Positions 44,076 through 52,975 of a stretch of 64,000 nt of DNA are shown one piece after another (within the stretch, counting starts at the first letter, position 1; every line of letters starts with the position of its first letter). The position numbers were made by a program, and so were the translations under genes. Under the pieces are notes generated by a model. That model was given only the letters and a program-made list of their open reading frames with translations. It had not been told where the DNA came from and made no database searches. Source of the stretch: Actinomyces israelii DSM 43320 (GTDB lineage Bacteria > Actinomycetota > Actinomycetes > Actinomycetales > Actinomycetaceae); NCBI RefSeq assembly GCF_000711965.1, contig NZ_JONS01000005.1:91850-155849 (forward strand), read 5' to 3'.

Positions 44076-44184
44076 TCGCGACATGGGTAACGGTACCCGA
44101 GAAGTACCGAAGTGTCACGGCATGATCACGCGCACGGATGTGGGAGTCCACACTTTCCCGTCGGGCACATCCTCCCAGAGGATG

Positions 44185-44219
44185 AAAAACCGCCCCGGCC
44201 CTGGGGAGACTGGGGCGGC
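44185..44219 (-). terminator. Rho-independent terminator after NlpC/P60 copy 2
   Basis: On the minus strand CCGCCCC...GGGGCGG followed directly by TTTTTC, a classic stem plus T-run, 21 bp after the stop codon. Confidence 0.88.
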
Positions 44220-44240
44220 TCCGGAAGCGAGGGCGACGCG

Positions 44241-45020
44241 TCAGATACGCAGGAAGGTGCCGCCGCCGCGAACCGGAAGGTAGCGGACGCCGGTGCTCTC
44301 GTCCTCGGCGGAGACCATCATGCCGTCGCCGGCGTAGATGGCCACGTGGCCGGACCACCAGATGACGTCGCCGGGCTGGGCCTCGGCGGCCGAGATGACG
44401 GTGCCGGCGGCGCGGATGCCCTCGGAGGAGTGGGGAAGAGAGACGCCGAACTGGCCGTAGACGTAGGAGACCAGCCCGGAGCAGTCGAAGGCGCTCGGGC
44501 CCGAGGCGCCCCAGACATAAGGGGAGCCGACATACTGCATCGCCAGGGCGGCGATCGAGCCGGCGGAGGACTGGGCGGGCGCAGAGGGCGCGGACTCCTG
44601 CTGCTCGGCGGGAGCCGAGGCGGGCTGGGCCTGCGTCGCGGGCTGCTCCTCCTGCTGCGGCGCGGGAGCGGCCTCCTCGGCGGCGGGCTGCTCGGCAGCG
44701 GGGGCCTCCGCGGTGACGTCCGCGTACTGGTCGGTGGGCTCGAGCCTGGAGGTCGTCGAGGTGGTGATGGCCGCGTTCGTGTTGACGGCCTCGCGCGCCT
44801 CGTTGGCAAGGGTGTCGACGCCCGCCTTGGTCAGCGCGCCGGCGGACTCGCCGACGTCGGTGCCCTCCCCGGCGGCGTTGGCGCCGGAGGCGATGATCGT
44901 CAGAGCCAGACCTGAGGACGCGGCGACGGCGAGGCCTCGGCGCGCGACAGGACCGGCGTCGGACAGTGGGGTCAGCGGGGGGGCGGCCTTGCGGTGACGG
45001 GCCTTGACGCTTGAAGTCAC
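44241..45020 (-). CDS. Secreted NlpC/P60 peptidoglycan endopeptidase (copy 2)
   Basis: The product is 259 aa, with the same plan as the gene at 43108: signal peptide (RRGLAVAASSGLALTIIASG), Glu/Ala/Pro/Gln-rich linker (about 95-160), NlpC/P60 domain with FDCSGLVSYVYGQFGVSLPH (catalytic Cys) and WWSGHVAIYAGDGMM (His). Domain identity to copy 1 is high while linkers differ, pointing to tandem duplication. The start is GTG 45020 with CAGGAGA upstream. It has its own riboswitch. Confidence 0.93.
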   Translation of the reverse strand: MTSSVKARHRKAAPPLTPLSDAGPVARRGLAVAASSGLALTIIASGANAAGEGTDVGESAGALTKAGVDTLANEAREAVNTNAAITTSTTSRLEPTDQYADVTAEAPAAEQPAAEEAAPAPQQEEQPATQAQPASAPAEQQESAPSAPAQSSAGSIAALAMQYVGSPYVWGASGPSAFDCSGLVSYVYGQFGVSLPHSSEGIRAAGTVISAAEAQPGDVIWWSGHVAIYAGDGMMVSAEDESTGVRYLPVRGGGTFLRI

Positions 45021-45040
45021 TGGTTTCTCCTGAAAGAGCC

Positions 45041-45205
45041 TACGGAGTTAGCTGTCGGGTTCGGGCGGGAGACGCCCGGCCCGCTTGCGCGGGCTTCACC
45101 CCAAGGCCCGAGCCGGCCGCATGAGCCGGAGCGGACCGGAGAAGTGGTTCCCCCGGGCCTGCCGATGGTGTGTCGGGAAGGAGGAGGCGAACATCGGCAG
45201 GCTTA
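45041..45205 (-). promoter_or_regulatory. ydaO-type c-di-AMP riboswitch before NlpC/P60 copy 2
   Basis: Minus strand: GGGGGAACCACTTCTCCGG, TTGGGGTGAAGCCCGCG, GCGGGCCGGGCGTCTCC, CCGAACCCGACAGCTAAC. The pairing element CTGCCGATG...CATCGGCAGG (45160-45203) forms an additional long stem. Same conserved blocks as at 43891. Confidence 0.9.
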
Positions 45206-45505
45206 GGCTCTGTCCACCTCTCCGCAGTCGACGTCGCCGACCGCACCGGCAACGTTAGCGGATTTTTATCTCCTGTGGGAAGTCGTCGGGACGCCGACCC
45301 GCTGTGCGATCACCCACGAGGGTGAGTGTGCTGTCATACCGCCGATCCGACCGCCCCGATCGTGACCTTTTCGTGACTTATGAGGGCCGTCGACGGCGGC
45401 CGCGGACCGGGAGGGCGGGTCCTGGGCCGGACGTACTCAGACGCAGGGTGGCGGCACCGCGGCCGACGACGGGTGGCGACGCCAGGCCGCTTCCCTACTG
45501 CTACC
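45206..45505. other. Gap between riboswitch 2 and the DtxR gene
   Basis: About 300 bp. It should contain the promoter of NlpC/P60 copy 2; TTAGCGGATTTTTATCTCC near 45255 is the AT-rich candidate. Nothing else seen. Confidence 0.4.
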
Positions 45506-46180
45506 CTACTGCCTGCGCAGGAAGAGGTGGCGCGCGAAGTCGTGAGAGAGCACCACCGGCTCCTGCGTGGGGCCGACCACGCGCACGCCGCCGGCGGAGG
45601 TGCGCAGGCGAACCGTCTCGCCGACCCGGATGCCGGCGTCCTCGACCCGGGCGATGAGCTCCGCGTTGGCCTGAATGGGCTCGCCCACGCGCGCCACGAC
45701 CGCGGCGAGCTCTCCGGTCCGGCTCAGGCGCGTCGCGCTGACCTCGCCTGCGCCGGGCGCGGGATGCACCGCCGCACAGGGTGGGATGGTGTTGCCGAAC
45801 GGGTCCGTGTCGGTGTCCTGGAGGATCTGCGCCAGCCGCTCCTCGACCTGCTCGCTCATCACGTGCTCCCAGCGGCACGCCTCTTCGTGAATTAGGCGAC
45901 GGTCCATGCCGATGACGTCCAGAAGCAGTCTTTCGGCAAGCCTGTGCTTGCGAATGACCTCGGTGGCGCGGGCGCGCCCGACCTCGGTGAGCTTGAGCGA
46001 GCGGTCGTCCGCGACGTGGATGAGGCCGTCGCGCTCCATGCGGGCGACCGTCTGGGAGACCGTGGGCCCGGAGTGGTCGAGGCGCTCAACAATGCGCGCT
46101 CGCAAGGGAAGAACGCCGTCCTCCTCCATCTCGTAGACGGTCTTGAGGTACATCTCTGTGGTGTCGATGAGCTCGCTCAC
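45506..46180 (-). CDS. DtxR/IdeR-family metal-dependent repressor
   Basis: Iron- or manganese-responsive regulator, 224 aa. The N-terminal winged helix is ELIDTTEMYLKTVYEMEEDG ... LDHSGPTVSQTVARMERDGL; the metal-binding dimerisation domain follows (HRLAERLLLDVIGMD, IHEEACRWEHVMSEQVEERL with Cys, Glu and His ligands); a C-terminal SH3-like FeoA domain spans about 150-224. GAGGAGG precedes the GTG at 46180. The metal (Fe or Mn) cannot be fixed from sequence. No transporter target is adjacent. Confidence 0.92.
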   Translation of the reverse strand: MSELIDTTEMYLKTVYEMEEDGVLPLRARIVERLDHSGPTVSQTVARMERDGLIHVADDRSLKLTEVGRARATEVIRKHRLAERLLLDVIGMDRRLIHEEACRWEHVMSEQVEERLAQILQDTDTDPFGNTIPPCAAVHPAPGAGEVSATRLSRTGELAAVVARVGEPIQANAELIARVEDAGIRVGETVRLRTSAGGVRVVGPTQEPVVLSHDFARHLFLRRQ

Positions 46181-46338
46181 GGCCAGGGCCTCCTCACGAT
46201 TCGACGACGCTGTGCGGGCCTCGCACGGACGGCGGGTCCCAGCCGTCCCGCGCCCCTGGTTCCAGGATATCCGGGCGCCATCGAGCCGCCTCGCAGCATG
46301 GGGCCGGAACCGGCCTCCCGCACGACGCCGGGCCCGGC

Positions 46339-47622
46339 TCACCCGGCGGCGTCGTCCCCGCCCTCCCGGCGCCCGGGCCCGCCGCCCAGCAGGTGGGTGC
46401 GGGTGGTGGGGTACAGGCTCACGTGCCAGTGGCGCCGGGCCCACACGACGGCGACCAGGGCGACGACGACGGCCGCGGCCCCGCCCACCGCCAGGGACAT
46501 GCGCGGCCCCCAGGTGTCCGAGACCCACCCGATCAGCGGCGCACCAATCGGCGTCACGCCCAGCAGGCACATCATGTACAGGCTCATGACGCGCCCGCGC
46601 ACCTCCGGCGCGGTCGTCAGCTGCACCGTCTGATTGGCGCCGGTCAGGACGGTGAGCACGCACAGCCCCACCGGCACCGTGGAGGCGGCGAAGAGCCAGT
46701 AGGTCGGCATGACGGCCATGACCAGTGTGAAGACCCCCAGGAGGAGGACGGCGCCCACCACCGTGCGCACCCGCGGGCAGCGGCGCCGCGCCGCCCACAG
46801 CGCGCCGGCCAGCGAGCCGACGGCGAAGACCGAGGAGACCGTGCCGTAGGCCTCGGACTCCAGGTCGAAGGCGCTGCGCACCATGGCGGCCATGGTGACC
46901 TGGAAGTTCAGCGTGAGCATCGAGACCACCGAGATGACCACGATAATGACCATGAGGTCGCCGCGGTGGCGCACGTAGGCCAGCCCCTCGCGCACCTGCC
47001 CCTTGGCGCGGGCGGCGCGGGGCAGATCGTAGAGCTCGGCGACGCGCATGGTCACCAGCGCCAGGGCCGGGAAGAGGAAGGTGAGCGCGTTGATCACGAA
47101 CACCCAGCCCGCCCCGACCCAGGCGATCACCAGGCCGGCGGCCGCGGGCCCCAGCAGGCGGGCGGCGTTGAAGGAGGCGGAGTTCAGGCCGACGGCGTTG
47201 GCGAGGTCGCCCGAGGGCACCATTCGCGCCACGAAGATCTGACGGGCGGGGGCGTCGTAGGCGCTGGCCACGCCGGTGGCGAGGGCCGCGAGGTAGACGT
47301 GCCACAGCTGGGCGCGCCCCGCCAGGACGTCGGCGGCCAGGAGGGCCGAGACGACCCCCATGACACTCTGGGTGGCCACCAGGAACCGGCGCTGGTCCAC
47401 GCGGTCGGCGACGAGCCCGGCGTGCGCGCTCAGCAGCAGGGCCGGCAGGAACTGGAGGGCGGTCGTGGTCCCCGTGGCGGCGGCGGAGTCGTTGGTGAGG
47501 ATGCGCAGCACGAGCCAGTCCTGGGCCACGCGCTGCATCCACGTGCCGGTGTTGGTCACAAGGGCGGCGAAGAACCAGACGCGGTAGTTGTGGAACTTCA
47601 GCGACTCGAAGATGCGGCTCAC
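46339..47622 (-). CDS. MFS transporter, drug/siderophore exporter type (MFS_3)
   Basis: The product is 427 aa with about 12 membrane helices. Opening FESLKFHNYRVWFFAALVTN, then WMQRVAQDWLVLRIL and LVADRVDQRRFLVATQSVMG (MFS loop 2-3 motif), YDAPARQIFVARMVPSGDLA, and a C-terminal loop (PEVRGRVMSLYMMCLLGVTP) are typical of the EntS-like group. The start is GTG 47622. It stands next to the DtxR regulator (158 bp), so metal-regulated siderophore export is conceivable but inferred. Confidence 0.88.
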   Translation of the reverse strand: MSRIFESLKFHNYRVWFFAALVTNTGTWMQRVAQDWLVLRILTNDSAAATGTTTALQFLPALLLSAHAGLVADRVDQRRFLVATQSVMGVVSALLAADVLAGRAQLWHVYLAALATGVASAYDAPARQIFVARMVPSGDLANAVGLNSASFNAARLLGPAAAGLVIAWVGAGWVFVINALTFLFPALALVTMRVAELYDLPRAARAKGQVREGLAYVRHRGDLMVIIVVISVVSMLTLNFQVTMAAMVRSAFDLESEAYGTVSSVFAVGSLAGALWAARRRCPRVRTVVGAVLLLGVFTLVMAVMPTYWLFAASTVPVGLCVLTVLTGANQTVQLTTAPEVRGRVMSLYMMCLLGVTPIGAPLIGWVSDTWGPRMSLAVGGAAAVVVALVAVVWARRHWHVSLYPTTRTHLLGGGPGRREGGDDAAG

Positions 47623-48089
47623 GGTGGACGACGGCTCCGTTTTCTGTTGACGTGCGCGCAGCGGGCGGGCCCGCGTCCGACGACGGGGTCGGCGCCGGCC
47701 GGCAGTGGGCCGGGCCCAGTGAGGGGCAGGGGCGCACGATCGGTGTCCGTCGACGCGCAGCCGGTGCCCGGCGCTGGGCTCCGCGCTCCCGCGGGACGCG
47801 CGCGTGATTGTGTGGATCGGTTGATTTTACGCCCGCGTCGGTCCGACGGGGGCGCACCGCGGCGCGAGCGCGTGACGGCAGCCGGCGGCCGTCTTTCAAC
47901 CCGGTACGTCGTCGGCGACCAGCATGTCGAGGTCGCATGGATGATCGATTCCAACAGGGCGCAGGCCCGGCCCGCGGCTCCCCTCCGTCGAGATCGGTTC
48001 GGTTCCGCGCCGATCTCGAGCCGGAAGTGAACCGATCTCGGTGAGGGGGAGGCGGGCGGGCGCGCCCCGAGGCGCTCGCCGTCGTCGGC
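47623..48089. other. Gap between the MFS and NCS2 genes
   Basis: Holds the mixed-orientation array at 47988-48043 and, at 47936-47952, GGATGATCGATTCCAACAG. That is another copy of the ATCATC/GGAATC block seen in leaderless promoters, but without a nearby start codon. No frame found. Confidence 0.5.
47988..48043. repeat. 22-bp-periodic array, 3 cores with an internal inversion
   Basis: GAGATCGGTTC at 47990 reads rightward, while CCGATCTCG at 48010 and ACCGATCTCG at 48031 read leftward, 22 bp apart from each other. The only array with both orientations; it looks like two elements fused head to head. Confidence 0.88.
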
Positions 48090-49547
48090 TCAGGCGACCC
48101 CGAGGATCGCCTTGATGGGCGTGAGCGTGAAGTAGATGATGAACATCAGGGAGGCCACCCACATGAGCGGGTGGATCTCCTTGACCCGCCCGCGCGCCAG
48201 CTGGACGACCAGGTAGGCGATGAAGCCCGCGCCGATGCCGTTGGTGATCGAGTAGGAGAAAGGCATCATAATGATGGTGATGAAGGCCGGCAGGGCGATC
48301 TCCGGGGACTTCCACTCGATATCGGTCACCTGGGTCATCATGAGGAAGCCGACAATGACCAGGGCCGGGGTGGCGGCCTCGTAGGGCACCATCGAGACGA
48401 CCGGCGCGAGGAACATGCTCAGCAGGAACAAGACGCCGGTGACCACGGAGGCCAGGCCGGTGCGCGCCCCCTCGCCCACGCCCGCGGCGGACTCGACGTA
48501 GGAGGTGTTGGAGGACACGCCGCCCAGGCCGCCCGCGATCGCGGCCAGGGAGTCGACGACGAGGATCTCGCGGGTCCTCGGCGGGGTGCCGTCCTCGCCG
48601 AGGAGGTCGCCCTCGGCGCCGATGGCGACCATGGTGCCCATGGTGTCGAAGAAGTCGGCGAGCAGCAGGGAGAAGACGAGCAGGACGACGCTCACGACGC
48701 CGACCCTGTCCAGGGATCCCAGCAGGCTGAAGTGCCCCAGCGTCGCCGGGTCCGGAAGCTCGACCGGGGAGCCGGACAGGGAGGGGACAGACAGGGACCA
48801 GCCCGTCGGGTTGGTCTGCGCGTCGAAGGCTCCCAGGTGGGCGGCGGCCTCGATGACGGCCGCGAGCACGGTGGAGGCGACGATGCCGATGAGGATGGAG
48901 CCCTTCACCTGGCGCACGTGGAGGATGATCATGAGGAACAGGCCGAAGAGGAATACGAGCACGGGCCAGCCCTGCAACGAGCCGCCCAGTCCCAGCTCCA
49001 GCGGCGTGCCCCCGGCGCGGACCACCTTGGCGTCCACCAGGCCGATCAGGGCGATGAACAGGCCGATGCCCACGCTGATGGCGGTCTTGATATGAGCGGG
49101 GACCGCCCTGAAGACGGCCTCGCGGAAGCCGGTGAGGACCAGGACGAGGATAATGATGCCCTCGAGGACGATCAGCCCCATGGCGTCGGCATAGGTCATG
49201 CCGCTGGTGCCCACGAGCGTGTAGGCGACCATCGCGTTGATGCCCAGCCCCGCCGCCAGGGCCATCGGGTAGTTGGCGACCAGGCCCATGAGGATCGTCA
49301 TGACGCCGGCGATCAGGGCGGTGCCGGCGGCGATCTGCTCGGTGGTGCCCAGCGGCGCGACGCCCTCGTGCGGGGTGGACAGGATGAGCGGGTTGAGCAC
49401 GAGGATGTAGGCCATCGTGAAGAACGTGACGACGCCGCCGCGGATCTCGCGGGCGAGCGTCGAGCCGCGCTCGGTGATGTGGAAGAAGGAGTCGAAGACC
49501 GAGCCGCGGGAGGCCGCTTTCTGGGATGTGGGGGTGTGCGTACTCAC
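48090..49547 (-). CDS. NCS2-family purine permease (AzgA-like)
   Basis: The product is 485 aa with 12-14 membrane segments. FFHITERGSTLAREIRGGVV followed by TFFTMAYILVLNPLILS is the family's start. NYPMALAAGLGINAMVAYTL and LLLADFFDTMGTMVAIGAEG match the substrate-binding motifs of AzgA-type adenine/hypoxanthine/guanine transporters (D-F-F-D-T-x-G-T). A proton-coupled importer. The start is GTG 49547 with an AAAGGATC site. Its purine specificity is inferred from the subgroup. Confidence 0.92.
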   Translation of the reverse strand: MSTHTPTSQKAASRGSVFDSFFHITERGSTLAREIRGGVVTFFTMAYILVLNPLILSTPHEGVAPLGTTEQIAAGTALIAGVMTILMGLVANYPMALAAGLGINAMVAYTLVGTSGMTYADAMGLIVLEGIIILVLVLTGFREAVFRAVPAHIKTAISVGIGLFIALIGLVDAKVVRAGGTPLELGLGGSLQGWPVLVFLFGLFLMIILHVRQVKGSILIGIVASTVLAAVIEAAAHLGAFDAQTNPTGWSLSVPSLSGSPVELPDPATLGHFSLLGSLDRVGVVSVVLLVFSLLLADFFDTMGTMVAIGAEGDLLGEDGTPPRTREILVVDSLAAIAGGLGGVSSNTSYVESAAGVGEGARTGLASVVTGVLFLLSMFLAPVVSMVPYEAATPALVIVGFLMMTQVTDIEWKSPEIALPAFITIIMMPFSYSITNGIGAGFIAYLVVQLARGRVKEIHPLMWVASLMFIIYFTLTPIKAILGVA

Positions 49548-49796
49548 AACCCGATCCTTTCAGATGAGACCGGGCGGGCGCGCGGCACGCCCGCTGTGCG
49601 GACATCTCGGTCCTGCGACGGTCGCCCCGGCCCGGCGCGGAGGGCGATCGGGACCAGAACGGGCCGCCACAGCGGCGAGCGGGTCGCCCCGGCCCGGCGC
49701 GTCGGTCCGGCGGTGGTCGCGGCCCCCGGATCGCCGTCGTCGCCTCTCCTGCTCGGCGCCGGGACGAGGCCGCCGGCGTCGTGGGAGGCTGGGGGC

Positions 49797-50774
49797 ATGA
49801 AGATCCTCCTGACCGATGCCGGTTACATCGACCCCTCCCCCATCCGCGCCGCCGGTCACGACGTCGTCCTGTTCAGCGAGGTCGAGCCCGTCCCGGCCGA
49901 GCACCGCGACGCCGAGGGCATGGTCCTGTGGGGCGGCGGCGGGCCGGGGCGCGCCGACGTCCTGGCGCAGATGCCCGGCTACCTCACCCGCCTGCGCTGG
50001 ATCCAGACGCTGGCCGCGGGGCCGGACAACGTCCTGGCCGCCGGCTTCCCGGACTCGGTGGCGATCACCTCGGGGCGCCACTTCCACGACCGCACGGTGG
50101 CCGAGCACGCGGCCGCCCTGGCGCTGGGCTGCGTGCGCTCCCTGCCGACGGCGGTGCGCGCGGCCGACCGCCACGAGTGGGACCGGGCCCTGGGCGGGGC
50201 CCACCCGATCCACGACCCGCAGCGCCTGACGACCCTGTACCAGGCGCGCACGCTCGTATGGGGCTTCGGGGCGATCGGGGCCGCCACGGCCCGCCTGCTG
50301 ACCGCCTTCGGGGCGAGCGTGCGCGGGGTGGCGCGCTCGGCCGGGGATCGGGCCGGCTTCGAGGTCATCGCGGCCTGCGACATCGAGTCGGCCCTGCCGC
50401 AGACCGACCTGCTGGTCATGGTGCTGCCGAGCACGCCACAGACCGCGGGGGCGCTGAGCGCCGAGCGGCTCGCGCTGCTGCCGCGCCGCGCCGTCGTGGT
50501 CAATGTGGGCCGCGGCACGACGGTCGATCAGGCCGCCCTGGAGGCGGCCCTGCGCTCGGGCACCATCAGCGGGGCGGGGATCGACGTCACCGACCCCGAG
50601 CCCCTGCCCGCCGGCTCGACGCTCTGGGACGCACCGAACCTGCTGCTCACCCCGCACGCCGCCGGGGGCCGCGTGGTCGGGGCGGTGGAGCGGATCATCG
50701 CCAACGCGGCTGCGGTCGACGCGACGCCGCCCGGCGAGCCGGTCAGCGGCCTGGAGGCCCTGGTCATCCGTTGA
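49797..50774 (+). CDS. D-isomer 2-hydroxyacid dehydrogenase
   Basis: NAD(P)-dependent reductase of 2-keto acids, 325 aa. The C-terminal half carries TLVWGFGAIGAATARLLTAF (dinucleotide fold), DLLVMVLPSTPQTAGALSAE, RAVVVNVGRGTTVDQAALEA (catalytic Arg nearby), GAGIDVTDPEPLPAGSTLWD (catalytic Glu) and LLLTPHAAGG (catalytic His). The first half is a weaker catalytic domain. GAGGCT lies 6 nt before the ATG. The substrate is unknown. Confidence 0.9.
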   Translation: MKILLTDAGYIDPSPIRAAGHDVVLFSEVEPVPAEHRDAEGMVLWGGGGPGRADVLAQMPGYLTRLRWIQTLAAGPDNVLAAGFPDSVAITSGRHFHDRTVAEHAAALALGCVRSLPTAVRAADRHEWDRALGGAHPIHDPQRLTTLYQARTLVWGFGAIGAATARLLTAFGASVRGVARSAGDRAGFEVIAACDIESALPQTDLLVMVLPSTPQTAGALSAERLALLPRRAVVVNVGRGTTVDQAALEAALRSGTISGAGIDVTDPEPLPAGSTLWDAPNLLLTPHAAGGRVVGAVERIIANAAAVDATPPGEPVSGLEALVIR

Positions 50775-50810
50775 CGGAGGTCCGGGTCGGGGCCGCTCGC
50801 GCCGTCGCCC

Positions 50811-50871
50811 CGGACCGGTCTCGGCGCGGAACTGGACCGGTCTCGGCGCGGATTACGACCGATCTCGACCG
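50811..50871 (-). repeat. 22-bp-periodic GAGATCGGT array, 3 units, overlapping the DUF3027 stop
   Basis: ACCGGTCTCG at 50814 and 50836, ACCGATCTCG at 50858. The last unit encodes the final residues (GRDRS) and supplies the TAA stop of the DUF3027 gene. Confidence 0.92.
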
Positions 50872-52289
50872 GGCAGACGGGCTTCCAGCTCGGCCAGGGT
50901 CGTGGGCCCCTCGGCCTCGGGTGCGGCGCCGTGCTCCGGCGGCCTGGCCGTCAGGCTCGCCACGGCATCGCGGGCGGCGGCCGCCCGCTCGGCGGGCTCG
51001 TCTGCGGCCGAGGGCCTCCGCGGCGCCTCGGAGGCGTCCTCCCGCGGCGCCGTCGTCCTGCGGGTGCGGGCAGGGCGCCGCGAGCGGGACGTGCGCGCAG
51101 GCTCCTCCTGGGGCGTGACGGGGTTCTCGACCGACTTCTCCGGCTTCTCGGGCCTTCTCGGCTTCTCCGTCTCCTCGTCCGCATCCGGCGCGCTCTTGCC
51201 TGGGGCCGGCACCAGCGCCATCGCCCCGCGGGAGCGGCGCGCGCGCCTCCTGCCCGGGCTCTTCCCCGCCTTCGCGGGCGCTCGCCCGGCCCTCCCGGTG
51301 GCCGGCTCCTCCTCGACATCGGGCGCGCCCGCGGCCCCGGAAGCGCTCTCGTCCCCGGCAGCAGCCTCGGCATCGGCCCGCTCGGCGGCCTGGCCGCGGC
51401 CGCCGCGGATTGAGGCGCCGTCGGTGCCCAGCGGCTCCAAGGCCCTGTCATCCATGTACGACGGCGTCACCGGCCACTCGGGCCCCTGGTCCGGCAGATC
51501 GGTCTCGGAGTGGGCCCCGCAGCCGTGGTCGAGGGACACGACCCGGCCGTCGTCGATCGCCAGCTCGTTGGCGCACACCCCGAAGACATGACGCATCCGC
51601 CCGGCGATGGGCAGGAGGAACCCGCAGGTCGAGCAGCTCGCGTGCGCCTTGCGGACGCCGTCGGCGTCCGGGCCGTGCTCGCTGTCGTACCACCGCTGGG
51701 CGGCCTGCCGGATGCCCTCGGGGCTGAGCACGCGGGCACGGCCCAGGTCGAGCTCGTCCAGGGCGATCGTGTCGCCCTCCTCGCCCGCGGCCTCCCAGCC
51801 GGGCTCGAGGCGCTCGTCGGTCTCGCGCCTGGGCAGGCGGTCGGAGCGGCCGATGTCACCGGAGCGGAGACGATCAGCCCAGGGCACCCACGGCGGGGCG
51901 AGGAGAGCGCCCTCGCCCGGCAGGAGCTCCAGCTCGCAGACCGTCGCGGTGCGGCTGCGCGGCGGCCGCGCCATGGTCACCGCCCAGCGCCAGCCGTCGT
52001 AGCCGGCCAGGTTGCACTCGAACAGGTGGGTGACCAGGCGCTCGGCCTGCAGCTTGGCGGCCGTGTGCTCGCCCACCGCCAGCGGCTCGGTGATCTCGTA
52101 CAGCGCCTCCCGGGCGCGCTCGACGGCGGCCGGGGAGGTTAGGGTCCGGTCCTTGGCGGCCGCCGTGCTCTCCGCCTTGGTCGGCAGGGAGCCGGGCCGT
52201 TCGACGTCGGCCTGATCCGGCGCCCCCTTCGGGACTGCGGAGCCCCCGGAGCCGGTCGCGGTTGATGCATCTGTCGCTGCGTCAGTCAC
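50853..52289 (-). CDS. DUF3027 family protein with long low-complexity tail
   Basis: An actinobacterial family of unknown function, 478 aa. Residues about 55-290 match my recollection of DUF3027: EPLAVGEHTAAKLQAERLVT, LAGYDGWRWAVTMARPPRSR, LLAPPWVPWADRLRSGDIG, RVLSPEGIRQAAQRWYDSEH, and a zinc-like pair CSTCGFLLP ... FGVCANE with VSLDHGCGAHSETD. The last 185 residues are Ala/Arg/Glu/Pro-rich and disordered, ending inside a repeat array. The start is GTG 52289, overlapping the stop of the small upstream frame. Confidence 0.85.
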   Translation of the reverse strand: MTDAATDASTATGSGGSAVPKGAPDQADVERPGSLPTKAESTAAAKDRTLTSPAAVERAREALYEITEPLAVGEHTAAKLQAERLVTHLFECNLAGYDGWRWAVTMARPPRSRTATVCELELLPGEGALLAPPWVPWADRLRSGDIGRSDRLPRRETDERLEPGWEAAGEEGDTIALDELDLGRARVLSPEGIRQAAQRWYDSEHGPDADGVRKAHASCSTCGFLLPIAGRMRHVFGVCANELAIDDGRVVSLDHGCGAHSETDLPDQGPEWPVTPSYMDDRALEPLGTDGASIRGGRGQAAERADAEAAAGDESASGAAGAPDVEEEPATGRAGRAPAKAGKSPGRRRARRSRGAMALVPAPGKSAPDADEETEKPRRPEKPEKSVENPVTPQEEPARTSRSRRPARTRRTTAPREDASEAPRRPSAADEPAERAAAARDAVASLTARPPEHGAAPEAEGPTTLAELEARLPGRDRS

Positions 52290-52531
52290 CCGCCCAGTGT
52301 AGAGGCGCCCCGGCGGGGCCGCTCAACCGGTTCCAGGAGGCCCGCGAGCGCGCGTCGCACAGCCCTGAGGTCGCGGCGGACCCTATCGAGCCCGTTGCGG
52401 CCCGAGGGCTCCGGGCGGGCCGCAACGGCGGCGGCCTCGGCCGCCAGAGCATGAGCGTCATCGACAATGGCCTTCAGATACCGCGCTCTCCTCGCCGAGA
52501 TCGGTTCGGTTCCGGCTCGAGATCGGTTCAC
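52286..52531 (-). CDS. Small frame coupled to DUF3027, start supplied by a repeat
   Basis: RYLKAIVDDAHALAAEAAAV ... DLRAVRRALAGLLEPVERPR looks like a genuine helical protein and its stop overlaps the DUF3027 start (GTGA). The only usual start codon in frame is a GTG at 52531 inside the repeat array, giving VNRSRAGTEPISARRAR at the N-terminus. Either the array has replaced the original 5' end or this is a remnant. 81 aa; function unknown. Confidence 0.4.
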   Translation of the reverse strand: MNRSRAGTEPISARRARYLKAIVDDAHALAAEAAAVAARPEPSGRNGLDRVRRDLRAVRRALAGLLEPVERPRRGASTLGG

Positions 52532-52551
52532 TTCCGCACCGAGATCGCCGT
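52494..52551 (+). repeat. 22-bp-periodic GAGATCGGT array, 3 units
   Basis: GAGATCGGTTC at 52497 and 52519, GAGATCGCC at 52541. Overlaps the possible start of the small gene. Confidence 0.9.
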
Positions 52552-52754
52552 TGCGATCAGTGGGCCGCCGGTGGGGAATGCGGTAGGTGGCCCCCACCGC
52601 CCCGCGAGCGCCTGGTTCATCGAGGCGCACGGATGAGCGCCTGTGGGGCGGGCCGTGACCCGGTGCGGCGTCCGGGACTGGGAACGAAGGAACGCGTCTG
52701 CGCCGTGGGGCTGCGGGAAATACGCTCGCCCTGAGGGGCTGCGCGAACGGGTTG

Positions 52755-52975
52755 CACATGGGAGACGGGGCCTCACCAAGGCGACTACCTACTTTTCCGC
52801 ACGATTCCGCGATTTCCTGACTTCCGTCACGACGAGTTGACGCGCTCCCATGTGCGCAGACCCCCCTCTGCGCACATGGGAGCGCGTCAACCAATCCTGA
52901 CGGTTGGAGCAGATCCGCATAATTCCAACGAAAACCCGCACCTGCCCCGTCGGGCCCCCTCTCTCCCATGTGCGG
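52755..52975. repeat. CACATGGGAG palindromic element, copy C
   Basis: CACATGGGAG at 52755; centre TTGACGCGCTCCCATGTGCG-CAGA facing TCTG-CGCACATGGGAGCGCG-TCAA (52838-52891), a near-perfect 24-bp palindrome; outer CTCCCATGTGC at 52965-52975 completes the symmetry. The most symmetrical of the three copies. TTTTCCGCACGATTCCGCG at 52792 is shared with copies A and B. Confidence 0.88.

Noticed and set aside
47936..47952. Another leaderless promoter (ATCATC/GGAATC block)
   Set aside because: No TAnnnT hexamer in register and no start codon with a plausible gene follow on the minus strand.
52838..52891. Replication origin or partition site at the central palindrome of copy C
   Set aside because: No DnaA boxes, parAB or AT-rich unwinding element nearby, and the palindrome recurs at two other loci.
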